DNA of 64,000 nucleotides, taken from Spirosoma aerolatum (GTDB taxonomy: Bacteria; Bacteroidota; Bacteroidia; Cytophagales; Spirosomataceae). This document shows, piece by piece, positions 44,518 through 51,903 of the stretch (position 1 is the first letter of the stretch; the number at the start of each line of letters is the position of its first letter). The stretch is from NCBI RefSeq assembly GCF_002056795.1, contig NZ_CP020104.1, forward strand, positions 6,271,501-6,335,500. Reading direction: 5' to 3'. Made by a program: the position numbers and the translations under genes. The notes beneath the pieces were generated by a model. The model was not told where the DNA came from, ran no database searches, and was given only the letters and a program-made list of their open reading frames with translations.

Positions 44518-45990
44518 TTAGCGACTTTCTGCAATCAGCGCCTGCAAGTAGGACGTTAATAGTCGGATTCCAAAGCCCGTGGCATTCTTTTGCGAACCAA
44601 ATTCGGTATCGGTAAAGGCCATTCCGGCAATATCGAGGTGCGCCCAGGCGGGATGGTTTTCCGTAAATACTTCCAGGAACTTTGCGGCACTGATGGCCCC
44701 GGCCACTGGCTTACCACTGAAATTTTTCACATCAGCCACATCCGATTTGATATCTTCTGTATACGCATCCCAGATGGGCAGCCGCCACAGGTGCTCGCCC
44801 GTCTGGTTAGCTGCTTCGGTCAGTTTATTGGCCAGTGCATCATTGGCCGTAAATAACCCGGCGGCATGATAGCCTAAAGCCGCAATGACACTGCCTGTCA
44901 GCGTAGCCAGATCAATCAGAATATCCGGGCTGTAATGACGCACCATATAGCCTAACCCATCGGCCAGAATCACGCGTCCTTCCGCATCTGTATCGATGAT
45001 TTCGATGGTTTTGCCAAGGTACGAAGTAATTACATCCCCCGGTTTGGTCGAGCGTCCGTCGATGGCGTTTTCCGTTGCGGGCACAATCCCGACTACGTGA
45101 ATGGGCAGTTTCAACTTAGCGGCTATTTCTACCGTTCCCAGCACAGCCGCAGCGCCACCCATGTCGCTTTTCATCAGGTGCATGTTCGACGAGGTCTTGA
45201 TGGATACCCCACCCGTATCGAACGTAACCCCTTTCCCAACCAGGCCAACGGTCAGTACATTAGTGGCGTCGGCTGGTTTATAGTCCGTTATGATCAGCAC
45301 TGGCGGCACATCACTACCCTGGCTCACACTCAACAAGGCACCCAGCTTTTGCCGCTCCAGTTCGGTTTTGTCGAGCACCGTTACACTATAGCCATGCTGT
45401 TTGCCCGAATTCATGGCCCAGTCGGCCAGTGTTTGTGGTTGTTTATAGTTGGCTGGTGCGTTCATCAGGTCCAGCATTTGCCGTTGCGTTTGGGCAATGG
45501 CTTCGGCACGAATGAACGCTTCCTGCGCAACGGCTTCAGTTCTGGGCGAAACCAGCAGGCTAAGTTGCCCTGCATCGGAGAAGAAAACCGGGGTATCAGG
45601 CTTATCGGTCTGGTATAACTTCAAATCATATCCGCCCCAGCGAACGCCTAGCACCACACTTTCGACCACATCGCCCTCAACCTGACTTAGGTCAATTGTG
45701 ACCTGTGCCGACAGTTTTCCCTTTTGGTCGAAGAAAAACTTCCGGAAAGTGCGTAACCAATCCATCGCTTTCGGATTGGGTCCTACTCCAAGCAGATATG
45801 TTTTAAAACCATCAGCCTTATAGACCGTAACGACCTCTTTCGCATCCGCTTTAAAATCACGTTGGAGAGTGGGCAACGGGAGGGTTAGCTTCTGAGAAAG
45901 ATCGGTTAACTGACTGGTCAAATCGGTTTGTACAACCGGAATGATCAAATCGCCTGTTGGCGGGGTTTGCGTTTGTAGGGTAATGTTCAT
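44518..45990 (-). CDS. Leucyl aminopeptidase (M17)
   Basis: A 490-residue cytosolic peptidase that removes N-terminal residues. The M17 catalytic part (about 190-490) contains VGLVGKGVTFDTGGVSIK with the Lys and Asp metal ligands, LMKSDMGGAA, and the signature DTDAEGRVILADGL (family consensus NTDAEGRL; the first Asn is Asp here). I use ATG 45990 (MNITLQTQTPPTGD); the longer frame to 46053 overlaps the next gene. It lies 47 bp after the Fes-type esterase gene. Confidence 0.93.
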   Translation of the reverse strand: MNITLQTQTPPTGDLIIPVVQTDLTSQLTDLSQKLTLPLPTLQRDFKADAKEVVTVYKADGFKTYLLGVGPNPKAMDWLRTFRKFFFDQKGKLSAQVTIDLSQVEGDVVESVVLGVRWGGYDLKLYQTDKPDTPVFFSDAGQLSLLVSPRTEAVAQEAFIRAEAIAQTQRQMLDLMNAPANYKQPQTLADWAMNSGKQHGYSVTVLDKTELERQKLGALLSVSQGSDVPPVLIITDYKPADATNVLTVGLVGKGVTFDTGGVSIKTSSNMHLMKSDMGGAAAVLGTVEIAAKLKLPIHVVGIVPATENAIDGRSTKPGDVITSYLGKTIEIIDTDAEGRVILADGLGYMVRHYSPDILIDLATLTGSVIAALGYHAAGLFTANDALANKLTEAANQTGEHLWRLPIWDAYTEDIKSDVADVKNFSGKPVAGAISAAKFLEVFTENHPAWAHLDIAGMAFTDTEFGSQKNATGFGIRLLTSYLQALIAESR

Positions 45991-46037
45991 GGGTAATAGT
46001 TTGGCAGTTCGTTGTCTACCGTTCGACGTCAAAATTA

Positions 46038-47108
46038 TTAATAAAACAGCCATTCCACGGCTTTCGGAAATTCCCGGCTCCAGTGGGCTTCCTGGTGCAT
46101 ACCCATTGGATCGACCGATAGATGAATATCGATTGGGTTGCCGCCATACTGCTGACGTGCCAGCGCATCCCGAAACCGTTCAATATTAGGGATCATATAA
46201 CGTGACTCCTGCTCCCCTCCATAGACATAAATTTTCATAGGCACGGGTGCTTTAAAGCGAATCGCATCGAAATAGATCTTGGGCGAAATCCAGAGCGAAG
46301 GCGAAAATACCATTAGGCGGCCAAACACGTTCGGATGCATCAGTCCGGCATAAATACTGATTAGCCCACCCAGTGAGCTTCCTCCAATGCCCGTATGTTC
46401 CGCATCAGGCAAGGTGCGGTATCGGCTGTCGACGATCGGTTTGATAGCATGCCGAATAAAATCGAGGTAATACTGGCCCCTGCCCTTTCCGGCTCGGGTC
46501 GTCTGAAAAGTAAACTCGCGAATCCGGCCTTCTTCGGCATGGTCGATCGAAACCAGAATTACTTCGTGGTGATGCCGGGCCGCGAGCAAGGCCATTTTCT
46601 GATCAATCTCCCAGCTTCCATACCCCGCACCTCCCCCAAATAGATTCTGCCCATCATGCAGATAAAGAACCGGATAGCGTTTGTCGCTCTGCGCGTAATC
46701 GTGTGGAAGCAGTATATGCACCCGACGCATCTGATGGATTTTAGGAGCGTCAAAAGTACTGCCAAGCAGTTCTATCTTAGGTAGCCACACTGGGTTGAAA
46801 GGCATGCCATACCAGCGCCAATGGGGCACAAAATCCTGTTTCAGCCCGGCATCTGCCGAAACTACCCGGTTAGCAACCGGCTCACCCGACGCATCCAGTT
46901 CTACATGTTCCCAGCCGCCACGGGTGTATTTGTAGTCGACTTGCTGGGGAAGCGGTAGCGTGTTCGGGAATTCATACAGGTAATGCCCCGGCCCCACACA
47001 CTGCATTTGAAAGCGGTCAACATCAGGGTACCAATCACAAAAACTACCCGACACAAATACCGGGCGATCATCGTGAACAGGCGTATGCAACTCTAAACGT
47101 AACGACAT
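46038..47108 (-). CDS. Fes-type esterase with CBM48/AMPK-like N-terminal domain
   Basis: A 356-residue protein. Residues 1-85 resemble a starch/glycogen-binding (AMPK, CBM48) beta domain (VFVSGSFCDWYPDVDRFQM). Residues about 105-356 are an alpha/beta hydrolase of the enterochelin esterase/Fes type: YPVLYLHDGQNLFGG, then GIGGSSLGGLISIYAG with nucleophile Ser, and GGNPIDIHLSVDPMGMHQEAHW with the catalytic His. It may cleave esters of siderophores or carbohydrate esters. It has no signal peptide, so it acts in the cytoplasm, and it precedes the aminopeptidase gene on the same strand. Confidence 0.88.
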   Translation of the reverse strand: MSLRLELHTPVHDDRPVFVSGSFCDWYPDVDRFQMQCVGPGHYLYEFPNTLPLPQQVDYKYTRGGWEHVELDASGEPVANRVVSADAGLKQDFVPHWRWYGMPFNPVWLPKIELLGSTFDAPKIHQMRRVHILLPHDYAQSDKRYPVLYLHDGQNLFGGGAGYGSWEIDQKMALLAARHHHEVILVSIDHAEEGRIREFTFQTTRAGKGRGQYYLDFIRHAIKPIVDSRYRTLPDAEHTGIGGSSLGGLISIYAGLMHPNVFGRLMVFSPSLWISPKIYFDAIRFKAPVPMKIYVYGGEQESRYMIPNIERFRDALARQQYGGNPIDIHLSVDPMGMHQEAHWSREFPKAVEWLFY

Positions 47109-47194
47109 ACGTACAGAATCGGATACCTGAAAAGTTGGTTCAAAAACGGCTTGAAAAGAGCTGGCAACGGCCTACTTTTCGGGAAAGAGATCGA

Positions 47195-47623
47195 TTAGGC
47201 TAATGCCCAGCGTTCGCTGAGGGAAGTGACCATCGTTACCAGTTCGTTATAGCTGGCGGGCTTGGTCAGGCATTGATTGGCGCCGAGAGCCAGACTCCGC
47301 TGCCGATCGGATTTATCGGACGATGTGGTCAGCATTACAACGGGCAATTCGGCGTAGGTCGGCGTACTCCGCAGTTGGGTCAAGGTCTCAAACCCGTTCT
47401 GGCGCGTCATGTTTATATCCATCAAAATCAACTGAGGTATGGTCTCCGCAACTGTTAAGCTAGGTAGTACCTGATCCCCATCCGTAAGCATGAGTACACT
47501 AACGGGCGTTTTCAGATCCTCAAAAGCAGAGCGGATAAACAGACGGTCGTCCTCATCGTCGTCAACCACCCAAACGGAGGGCGAATTAACCGGAATATAA
47601 CTCGCTGACAAGTGAAAAGCCAT
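47195..47623 (-). CDS. Stand-alone response-regulator receiver protein
   Basis: A 142-residue receiver domain without an output domain. The acidic cluster VVDDDEDDR, phosphoacceptor D69 in LILMDINMTRQNGF, TTSS and K121 in CLTKPASYNEL are present. Such CheY-like proteins act through protein contact, often with a distant histidine kinase. No kinase lies beside it. Six N-terminal residues more than usual precede the fold. Confidence 0.92.
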   Translation of the reverse strand: MAFHLSASYIPVNSPSVWVVDDDEDDRLFIRSAFEDLKTPVSVLMLTDGDQVLPSLTVAETIPQLILMDINMTRQNGFETLTQLRSTPTYAELPVVMLTTSSDKSDRQRSLALGANQCLTKPASYNELVTMVTSLSERWALA

Positions 47624-47961
47624 GACTTGATTCGCGTTAAAACAGAAGACGCTGATTAGTTGTGAGTACTTAACAATTCACCGACTGATTACGGTGCGAC
47701 GAAGGCCTTGAAAGACGAAGCGAATCATGGATAGAGTGCCGATTTCTTACTAATCGTGCCGTACGACTATCTCAGGAGTTGCATTCAGGTTATTGGTGTA
47801 CTGGATATGAGCGGAATCAAATATACCGAACTACCGATTAATAAACTACGAATTACCTAACTATTTAACAGTTATTTAACTCAATACATTGAAGCCGTTT
47901 AAACTTTCCTGCTCAGGCCAGAAACGTACCTGTTTGAACTTCATTTCAGTACACTACGTCT

Positions 47962-47981
47962 ACTTGACTAACTAGTCAAGT
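47962..47981. promoter_or_regulatory. 20-bp palindromic operator-like site
   Basis: ACTTGACTA at 47962-47970 and TAGTCAAGT at 47973-47981 are perfect complements around AC. The size and symmetry fit a TetR/MarR-type dimer site. It lies about 67 bp upstream of the -7 box of the iron operon. No regulator gene of these families lies next to it. Confidence 0.5.
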
Positions 47982-48022
47982 CTAACCGAAAGGCAGTCCT
48001 TATTTAAAAAAAATCTAAATAA

Positions 48023-48041
48023 ATTTATACTTAGTCTAAAT
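48023..48041. promoter_or_regulatory. 19-bp near-palindrome, probable metal-regulator operator
   Basis: ATTTATACTTAGTCTAAAT at 48023-48041 equals its reverse complement at 16 of 19 positions. Its length and AT-rich half sites resemble Fur or DtxR-family operators. It ends 6 bp before the -7 box TAACTTTG, so a bound repressor would block RNA polymerase. Another TCTAAAT lies just upstream at 48014-48020. Confidence 0.6.
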
Positions 48042-48047
48042 AGTGAA

Positions 48048-48055
48048 TAACTTTG
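48048..48055 (+). promoter_or_regulatory. -7 promoter box of the iron-uptake operon
   Basis: TAACTTTG matches TAnnTTTG exactly and lies 27 bp before the ATG at 48083. A -33 TTTG is not seen in the AT-rich operator region, which fits a regulated promoter. Confidence 0.55.
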
Positions 48056-48082
48056 CTCCGAAATCAGACAACCGATTGATTC

Positions 48083-49258
48083 ATGCTAAAGCTTTTTCGC
48101 CTTTCACAACTTCTTCCTGTACTCGCGTTAACGACCATTCTGGCCTCCTGTAAAGACAATGACGAAAATCCAATTACCGTCCGTCCTCAGCTCCGAAAAA
48201 CAGTTGATTACGCTAAGCTGACTGATACCACTACCTACGCCAACTTCTTTGTCGATGATAAGGGAGCCAAAACGGTCGATCTGACAACGGGTAGCACGTT
48301 ATTGTCGATGTTTCGGGCAATCAATACCTACAACGGTACAGCCGCCAGTACGGGTGCTACACTTGATGCGACAACGCTGAAAAATATGTTTTCGAATACT
48401 GGCAACCCGTTTTCGGGAACGGCTAATGCCGCATTAAACACGTCTGGTGTTCAGCTTCGGGCTTTAACGGCTTCTTCGCTGTCGTCGGCAGACGCTGAAA
48501 AAGAGCGCCAGACCATCGAAGCCGCTTTCACCGCTATGGCTACGGCCAGCAAATCGGCTACTGCAACAGCCTCTGAAGGAACGGCAGGCAAGCTGGGAAC
48601 CTATCTGGTCGATGAAAAAGGCATCGAATGGGCGCAGATTATTCAGAAATCGCTCATTGGTGCGTTTCAGGTCGATTACATTGCCAATGTTCTGCTTAGC
48701 GATAAAAATCTGGCAGCCGATAATACGACGCTGGTAGCCGGTAAAAACTATACGCAACTGGAGCAGAACTGGGATCAGATTTTCGGCATCATTACAGCCA
48801 ACCCCGTTTATGGCTCGAAAGCAACTTCGACCTCGTCGGGCGAAAGCTTCATTGGCTCCTACATGTGGGAATACAATAAGGACGATTTCCCAAAAATTCA
48901 CAAAGCCCTCCTGACTGGCCGGGCCGCTATTGTCAACAACGACCTGACTACCCTCAAAACACAGGCGACTTTCATCCGGTCGGCTATGGAAAAAGCGATT
49001 GCGGCTGCCGCTCTAGGCTATCTGGGCAAATGGAAAACGGCTGGTACCAACACATCGGCAGCAGCGCACGCGATGGGCGAAGGATTAGGTTTCATCTATA
49101 GCCTTCGCTATGCGAAGCTGAACAATGCCGACGCTGCTTTCTCCGACGGCCTTCTGACGAATCTGGTTTACTCAGCCCCCAATGGCTTCTGGGGTTTAAC
49201 GAATGCCAAAATTGATGCGGCTTCAACCGCTATCAAAACCAAGTTTAACATTCCCTAA
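48083..49258 (+). CDS. DUF4856 lipoprotein
   Basis: A 391-residue lipoprotein (signal ending LASCKDND). The DUF4856 core follows: VRPQLRKTVDYAKLTDTTTYANFF, then a long helical region rich in Ala, Thr and Ser, ending AAAHAMGEGLGFIYSLRYAK and GFWGLTNAKIDAAS. Family members occur beside imelysin and TonB receptors and are thought to take part in iron acquisition; the exact role is not known. It is the first gene of the four-gene operon behind the 19-bp operator-like site. Confidence 0.88.
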   Translation: MLKLFRLSQLLPVLALTTILASCKDNDENPITVRPQLRKTVDYAKLTDTTTYANFFVDDKGAKTVDLTTGSTLLSMFRAINTYNGTAASTGATLDATTLKNMFSNTGNPFSGTANAALNTSGVQLRALTASSLSSADAEKERQTIEAAFTAMATASKSATATASEGTAGKLGTYLVDEKGIEWAQIIQKSLIGAFQVDYIANVLLSDKNLAADNTTLVAGKNYTQLEQNWDQIFGIITANPVYGSKATSTSSGESFIGSYMWEYNKDDFPKIHKALLTGRAAIVNNDLTTLKTQATFIRSAMEKAIAAAALGYLGKWKTAGTNTSAAAHAMGEGLGFIYSLRYAKLNNADAAFSDGLLTNLVYSAPNGFWGLTNAKIDAASTAIKTKFNIP

Positions 49259-49332
49259 TTGCAAACACCCACTCTAATTCCAGACGCTACAGAGCGGTGT
49301 TTTTAATACCGCTCTGTCACTTTTTAAAACCT

Positions 49333-50487
49333 ATGAAACAAGTTAGGTGGAAACAGATCGGCTCTGCATGTCTCCTGTTCGGTATGCTCTGGGCCTGCTC
49401 AGGTGGCGGCACCGATACACCGACGCCCACAAACCCTACCAATCAAGCCGACAGCGACCGGAAGGCCATGCTTACCAATATCGCTGACAACATTATTGTA
49501 CCGGCTTACGCAAATTTCAAAACGAAGCTGGACGCCATGACCACCAAATCGGACGCGTTTGCCGCTAAACCCGACAAGGCATCTCTGGCCGATTTTCGGC
49601 AGGCCTGGGTGGATGCCTACACCGAATGGCAGAAAGTCGAGCTCTTCGATGTGGGACCAGCCGAGCAGTATACCCTTCGCAATTTTTTCAATATTTATCC
49701 TGCCAATACAACGGGTATCGAAGACTACATTGCCGCTGGTTCGGGCTCTTTCGATGTGCCTCTTTCCTATCCTAAACAGGGTTTTCCGGCTTTAGATTAC
49801 CTCATCAACGGCCTCGGCAGTACCGACGATGCGATTGTGGTACGATACACCACAGCCACCGATGCCGCCAAGCGAATCGCCTACCTGAAACGCCTGACCA
49901 CGCAGATGAACTCGGTGTTCTCGACTGTATACACGCAGTGGACAACGGGTGGCTATCGGGATACCTTCATCAACTGCACAGCCCTGAACGCCGGTTGCTC
50001 CACCGGAAAACTGGTCAACGGCTATGTACTGAACTACGAACGCTACATCCGATCGGGCAAGATTGGCATTCCATCGGGTGCCATGACCAACGGAACCGTA
50101 TCGCCCGATAAAGTAGAGGCTTATTACAAGAAAGACCTCGCTCTGACTCTAGCTAAAACTGCGCATCAGGCATCGGTCGATTTCTTCAATGGCAAGAGCG
50201 TAAAAACCGGCCAGGAAGGCCCAGGTTTGAAAAGCTACCTGAATAGTCTGGGGGCTAAAGATAGCCAAACCGGCAAATCACTGGTCGACATCCTGAATGC
50301 TCAATTCGATCTGGTCAATCAAAAACTCAGCGCCCTTAAAGCCAATCTGTCCGACGAAGTAAAGACCAACAATACGGCGGTTACGCAGGTATACACGGAG
50401 ATGCAGAAAGCCGTTCGGATGCTCAAAGTAGATATGACTTCGGCCATGAGCATTACGATCACCTACACGGATAATGATGGAGATTAA
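49333..50487 (+). CDS. Imelysin-family lipoprotein
   Basis: A 384-residue lipoprotein (signal ending LWACSGGG, Cys20). The imelysin domain spans about residues 50-370: DNIIVPAYANFKTKLDAM, FRQAWVDAYTEWQKVELFDVGPAE, NIYPANTTGIEDYI and FPALDYLINGLG, with further helices to the C-terminus. The imelysin/EfeO family is tied to iron or heme handling at the cell surface. I start at ATG 49333 because of the signal peptide. A hairpin separates it from the HTTM gene. Confidence 0.88.
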   Translation: MKQVRWKQIGSACLLFGMLWACSGGGTDTPTPTNPTNQADSDRKAMLTNIADNIIVPAYANFKTKLDAMTTKSDAFAAKPDKASLADFRQAWVDAYTEWQKVELFDVGPAEQYTLRNFFNIYPANTTGIEDYIAAGSGSFDVPLSYPKQGFPALDYLINGLGSTDDAIVVRYTTATDAAKRIAYLKRLTTQMNSVFSTVYTQWTTGGYRDTFINCTALNAGCSTGKLVNGYVLNYERYIRSGKIGIPSGAMTNGTVSPDKVEAYYKKDLALTLAKTAHQASVDFFNGKSVKTGQEGPGLKSYLNSLGAKDSQTGKSLVDILNAQFDLVNQKLSALKANLSDEVKTNNTAVTQVYTEMQKAVRMLKVDMTSAMSITITYTDNDGD

Positions 50488-50497
50488 TTAATGTGTA

Positions 50498-50541
50498 CGG
50501 TTATGGGACTCGTAGTACGTGTAGACCGAGTCCCATAACCG
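50498..50541 (+). terminator. Hairpin between imelysin and HTTM genes
   Basis: Positions 50498-50512 (CGGTTATGGGACTCG) are exactly complementary to 50527-50541 with a 14-nt loop. No T-run follows. It sits inside the operon 13 bp before the HTTM start, so it may attenuate or stabilise the mRNA rather than end it. Confidence 0.6.
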
Positions 50542-50553
50542 CCCCCTATTGGC

Positions 50554-51903
50554 ATGCCTGCTTACTTTTATAAAACAACACCAGCGGCTCCGCTGGCCCT
50601 ATTCAGGCTCCTGTTCGGGTTGATGCTCTTCGGGAGCATCGTTCGTTTCTGGGCAAATGGCTGGATTGCGGAACTGTATGAAAAACCGCACTACTTCTTT
50701 CCATTCTACGGGTTTGAATTTGTAAGGCCACTAGGCGAGTATACCTGCGTTTTGTTTGCAATCTGTGGATTATCGGCACTGCTGGTGGCCATTGGGTTAT
50801 TTTATCGGGTTGCGATAATCTCGCTGTTTCTGAGTTTCACCTACATCGAACTGATCGACAAGAGCACGTATCTGAATCATTACTACTTCGTGAGTATGGT
50901 TTGTCTGCTGCTCATATTCCTACCTGCACACGCTTACTTTTCGGTCGATGCCTATCGGTACCGGACTTTACTGGCCGATCAGATTCCGGCCTGGTGTATC
51001 GATTCGGTAAAACTCTTTGTTGCCTTATTATATGTGTTTGCCGGTTTAGCAAAGCTGAACAGTGACTGGATTTTGCATGCGCAACCGTTACGAATCTGGT
51101 TACCAGCTCACAACGACCTGCCCCTCATCGGCTTTCTGTTCAACTACCCCTGGATACCCTATATTTTTAGCGTGTTCGGCTGCATTTATGATCTGAGTAT
51201 CCCGTTTCTGCTGTGGAACCATGCAACCCGGCCGTTTGCCTATGTCGCTGTCGTTGTTTTTCACGGACTTACGGCCCTGCTCTTTCCTATCGGGATGTTC
51301 CCTTATATCATGATTGTGACGGGATTGATTTTTTTCTCGCCCGTCTTTCATCAACGGATCATTTATCAGATCGGCAACTGGTTTTCGGCATCCTCCCAGT
51401 TTCTTCGGCCCCGCCGAACCTTTGCGTACTCGCCTGCTGTAAAGACGGCAACATTGGGTACTCTCACCATCTTTTTCATCTTCCAACTGCTGTTCCCACT
51501 CCGTTACCTGCTGTATCCAGGCGAATTGTTCTGGACGGAGCAGGGTTACCGATTTTCGTGGCGGGTAATGCTAATGGAGAAAGCGGGGTATGCCCAGTTC
51601 ACGATTAAAGATCGGCTAGGCCACCAAACCATCGTCAACAACAGCCATTTCCTTACCCCCTTGCAGGAAAAAATGATGTCGACTCAGCCCGATATGCTCC
51701 TGCAATACGCGCACATCCTGCGGGACTATTACGCCCAGCATGGTTTCCAGCATCCGGAAGTGTATGTAGATTCATACGTAGCTCTGAACGGTCGGCTTGG
51801 CCAACCACTCATCGCCCCCAACACTAATCTGGCCAATGAGCAGGACTCATTCAAGCCTAAACCATGGATTACACCATTTCATGATACGATTTACGGTTTT
51901 TAG
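50554..51903 (+). CDS. HTTM-domain membrane protein (vitamin K gamma-carboxylase-like)
   Basis: A 449-residue inner-membrane protein with about eight transmembrane helices in the first 320 residues. It belongs to the HTTM family, whose best-known member is vitamin K-dependent gamma-carboxylase; typical pieces are LALFRLLFGLMLFGSIVRFW, YEKPHYFFPFYGFEF and AYFSVDAYRY, plus FVALLYVFAGLAKLNSDWI. The soluble C-terminus (about 325-449) has WTEQGYRFSWRVMLMEKAGYA. Carboxylase activity is not proven in bacteria. Here it sits inside an iron-type operon, and its end overlaps the next gene by 23 bp. Confidence 0.85.
   Translation: MPAYFYKTTPAAPLALFRLLFGLMLFGSIVRFWANGWIAELYEKPHYFFPFYGFEFVRPLGEYTCVLFAICGLSALLVAIGLFYRVAIISLFLSFTYIELIDKSTYLNHYYFVSMVCLLLIFLPAHAYFSVDAYRYRTLLADQIPAWCIDSVKLFVALLYVFAGLAKLNSDWILHAQPLRIWLPAHNDLPLIGFLFNYPWIPYIFSVFGCIYDLSIPFLLWNHATRPFAYVAVVVFHGLTALLFPIGMFPYIMIVTGLIFFSPVFHQRIIYQIGNWFSASSQFLRPRRTFAYSPAVKTATLGTLTIFFIFQLLFPLRYLLYPGELFWTEQGYRFSWRVMLMEKAGYAQFTIKDRLGHQTIVNNSHFLTPLQEKMMSTQPDMLLQYAHILRDYYAQHGFQHPEVYVDSYVALNGRLGQPLIAPNTNLANEQDSFKPKPWITPFHDTIYGF

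Larger units (their letters stand above)
47624..48082. other. 459-bp divergent intergenic region with operator-like sequences
   Basis: This gap separates the receiver gene from the iron-operon start. It holds a 20-bp perfect-arm palindrome (47962-47981), a 19-bp near-palindrome (48023-48041) and a TAACTTTG -7 box (48048-48055). The left part (47624-47950) shows no clear feature. Confidence 0.7.

Noticed and set aside
45097..45618. Open frame of 173 codons antisense to the aminopeptidase gene
   Set aside because: It is a shadow of the M17 catalytic region; the translation is Arg/His/Gln rich without a family pattern.
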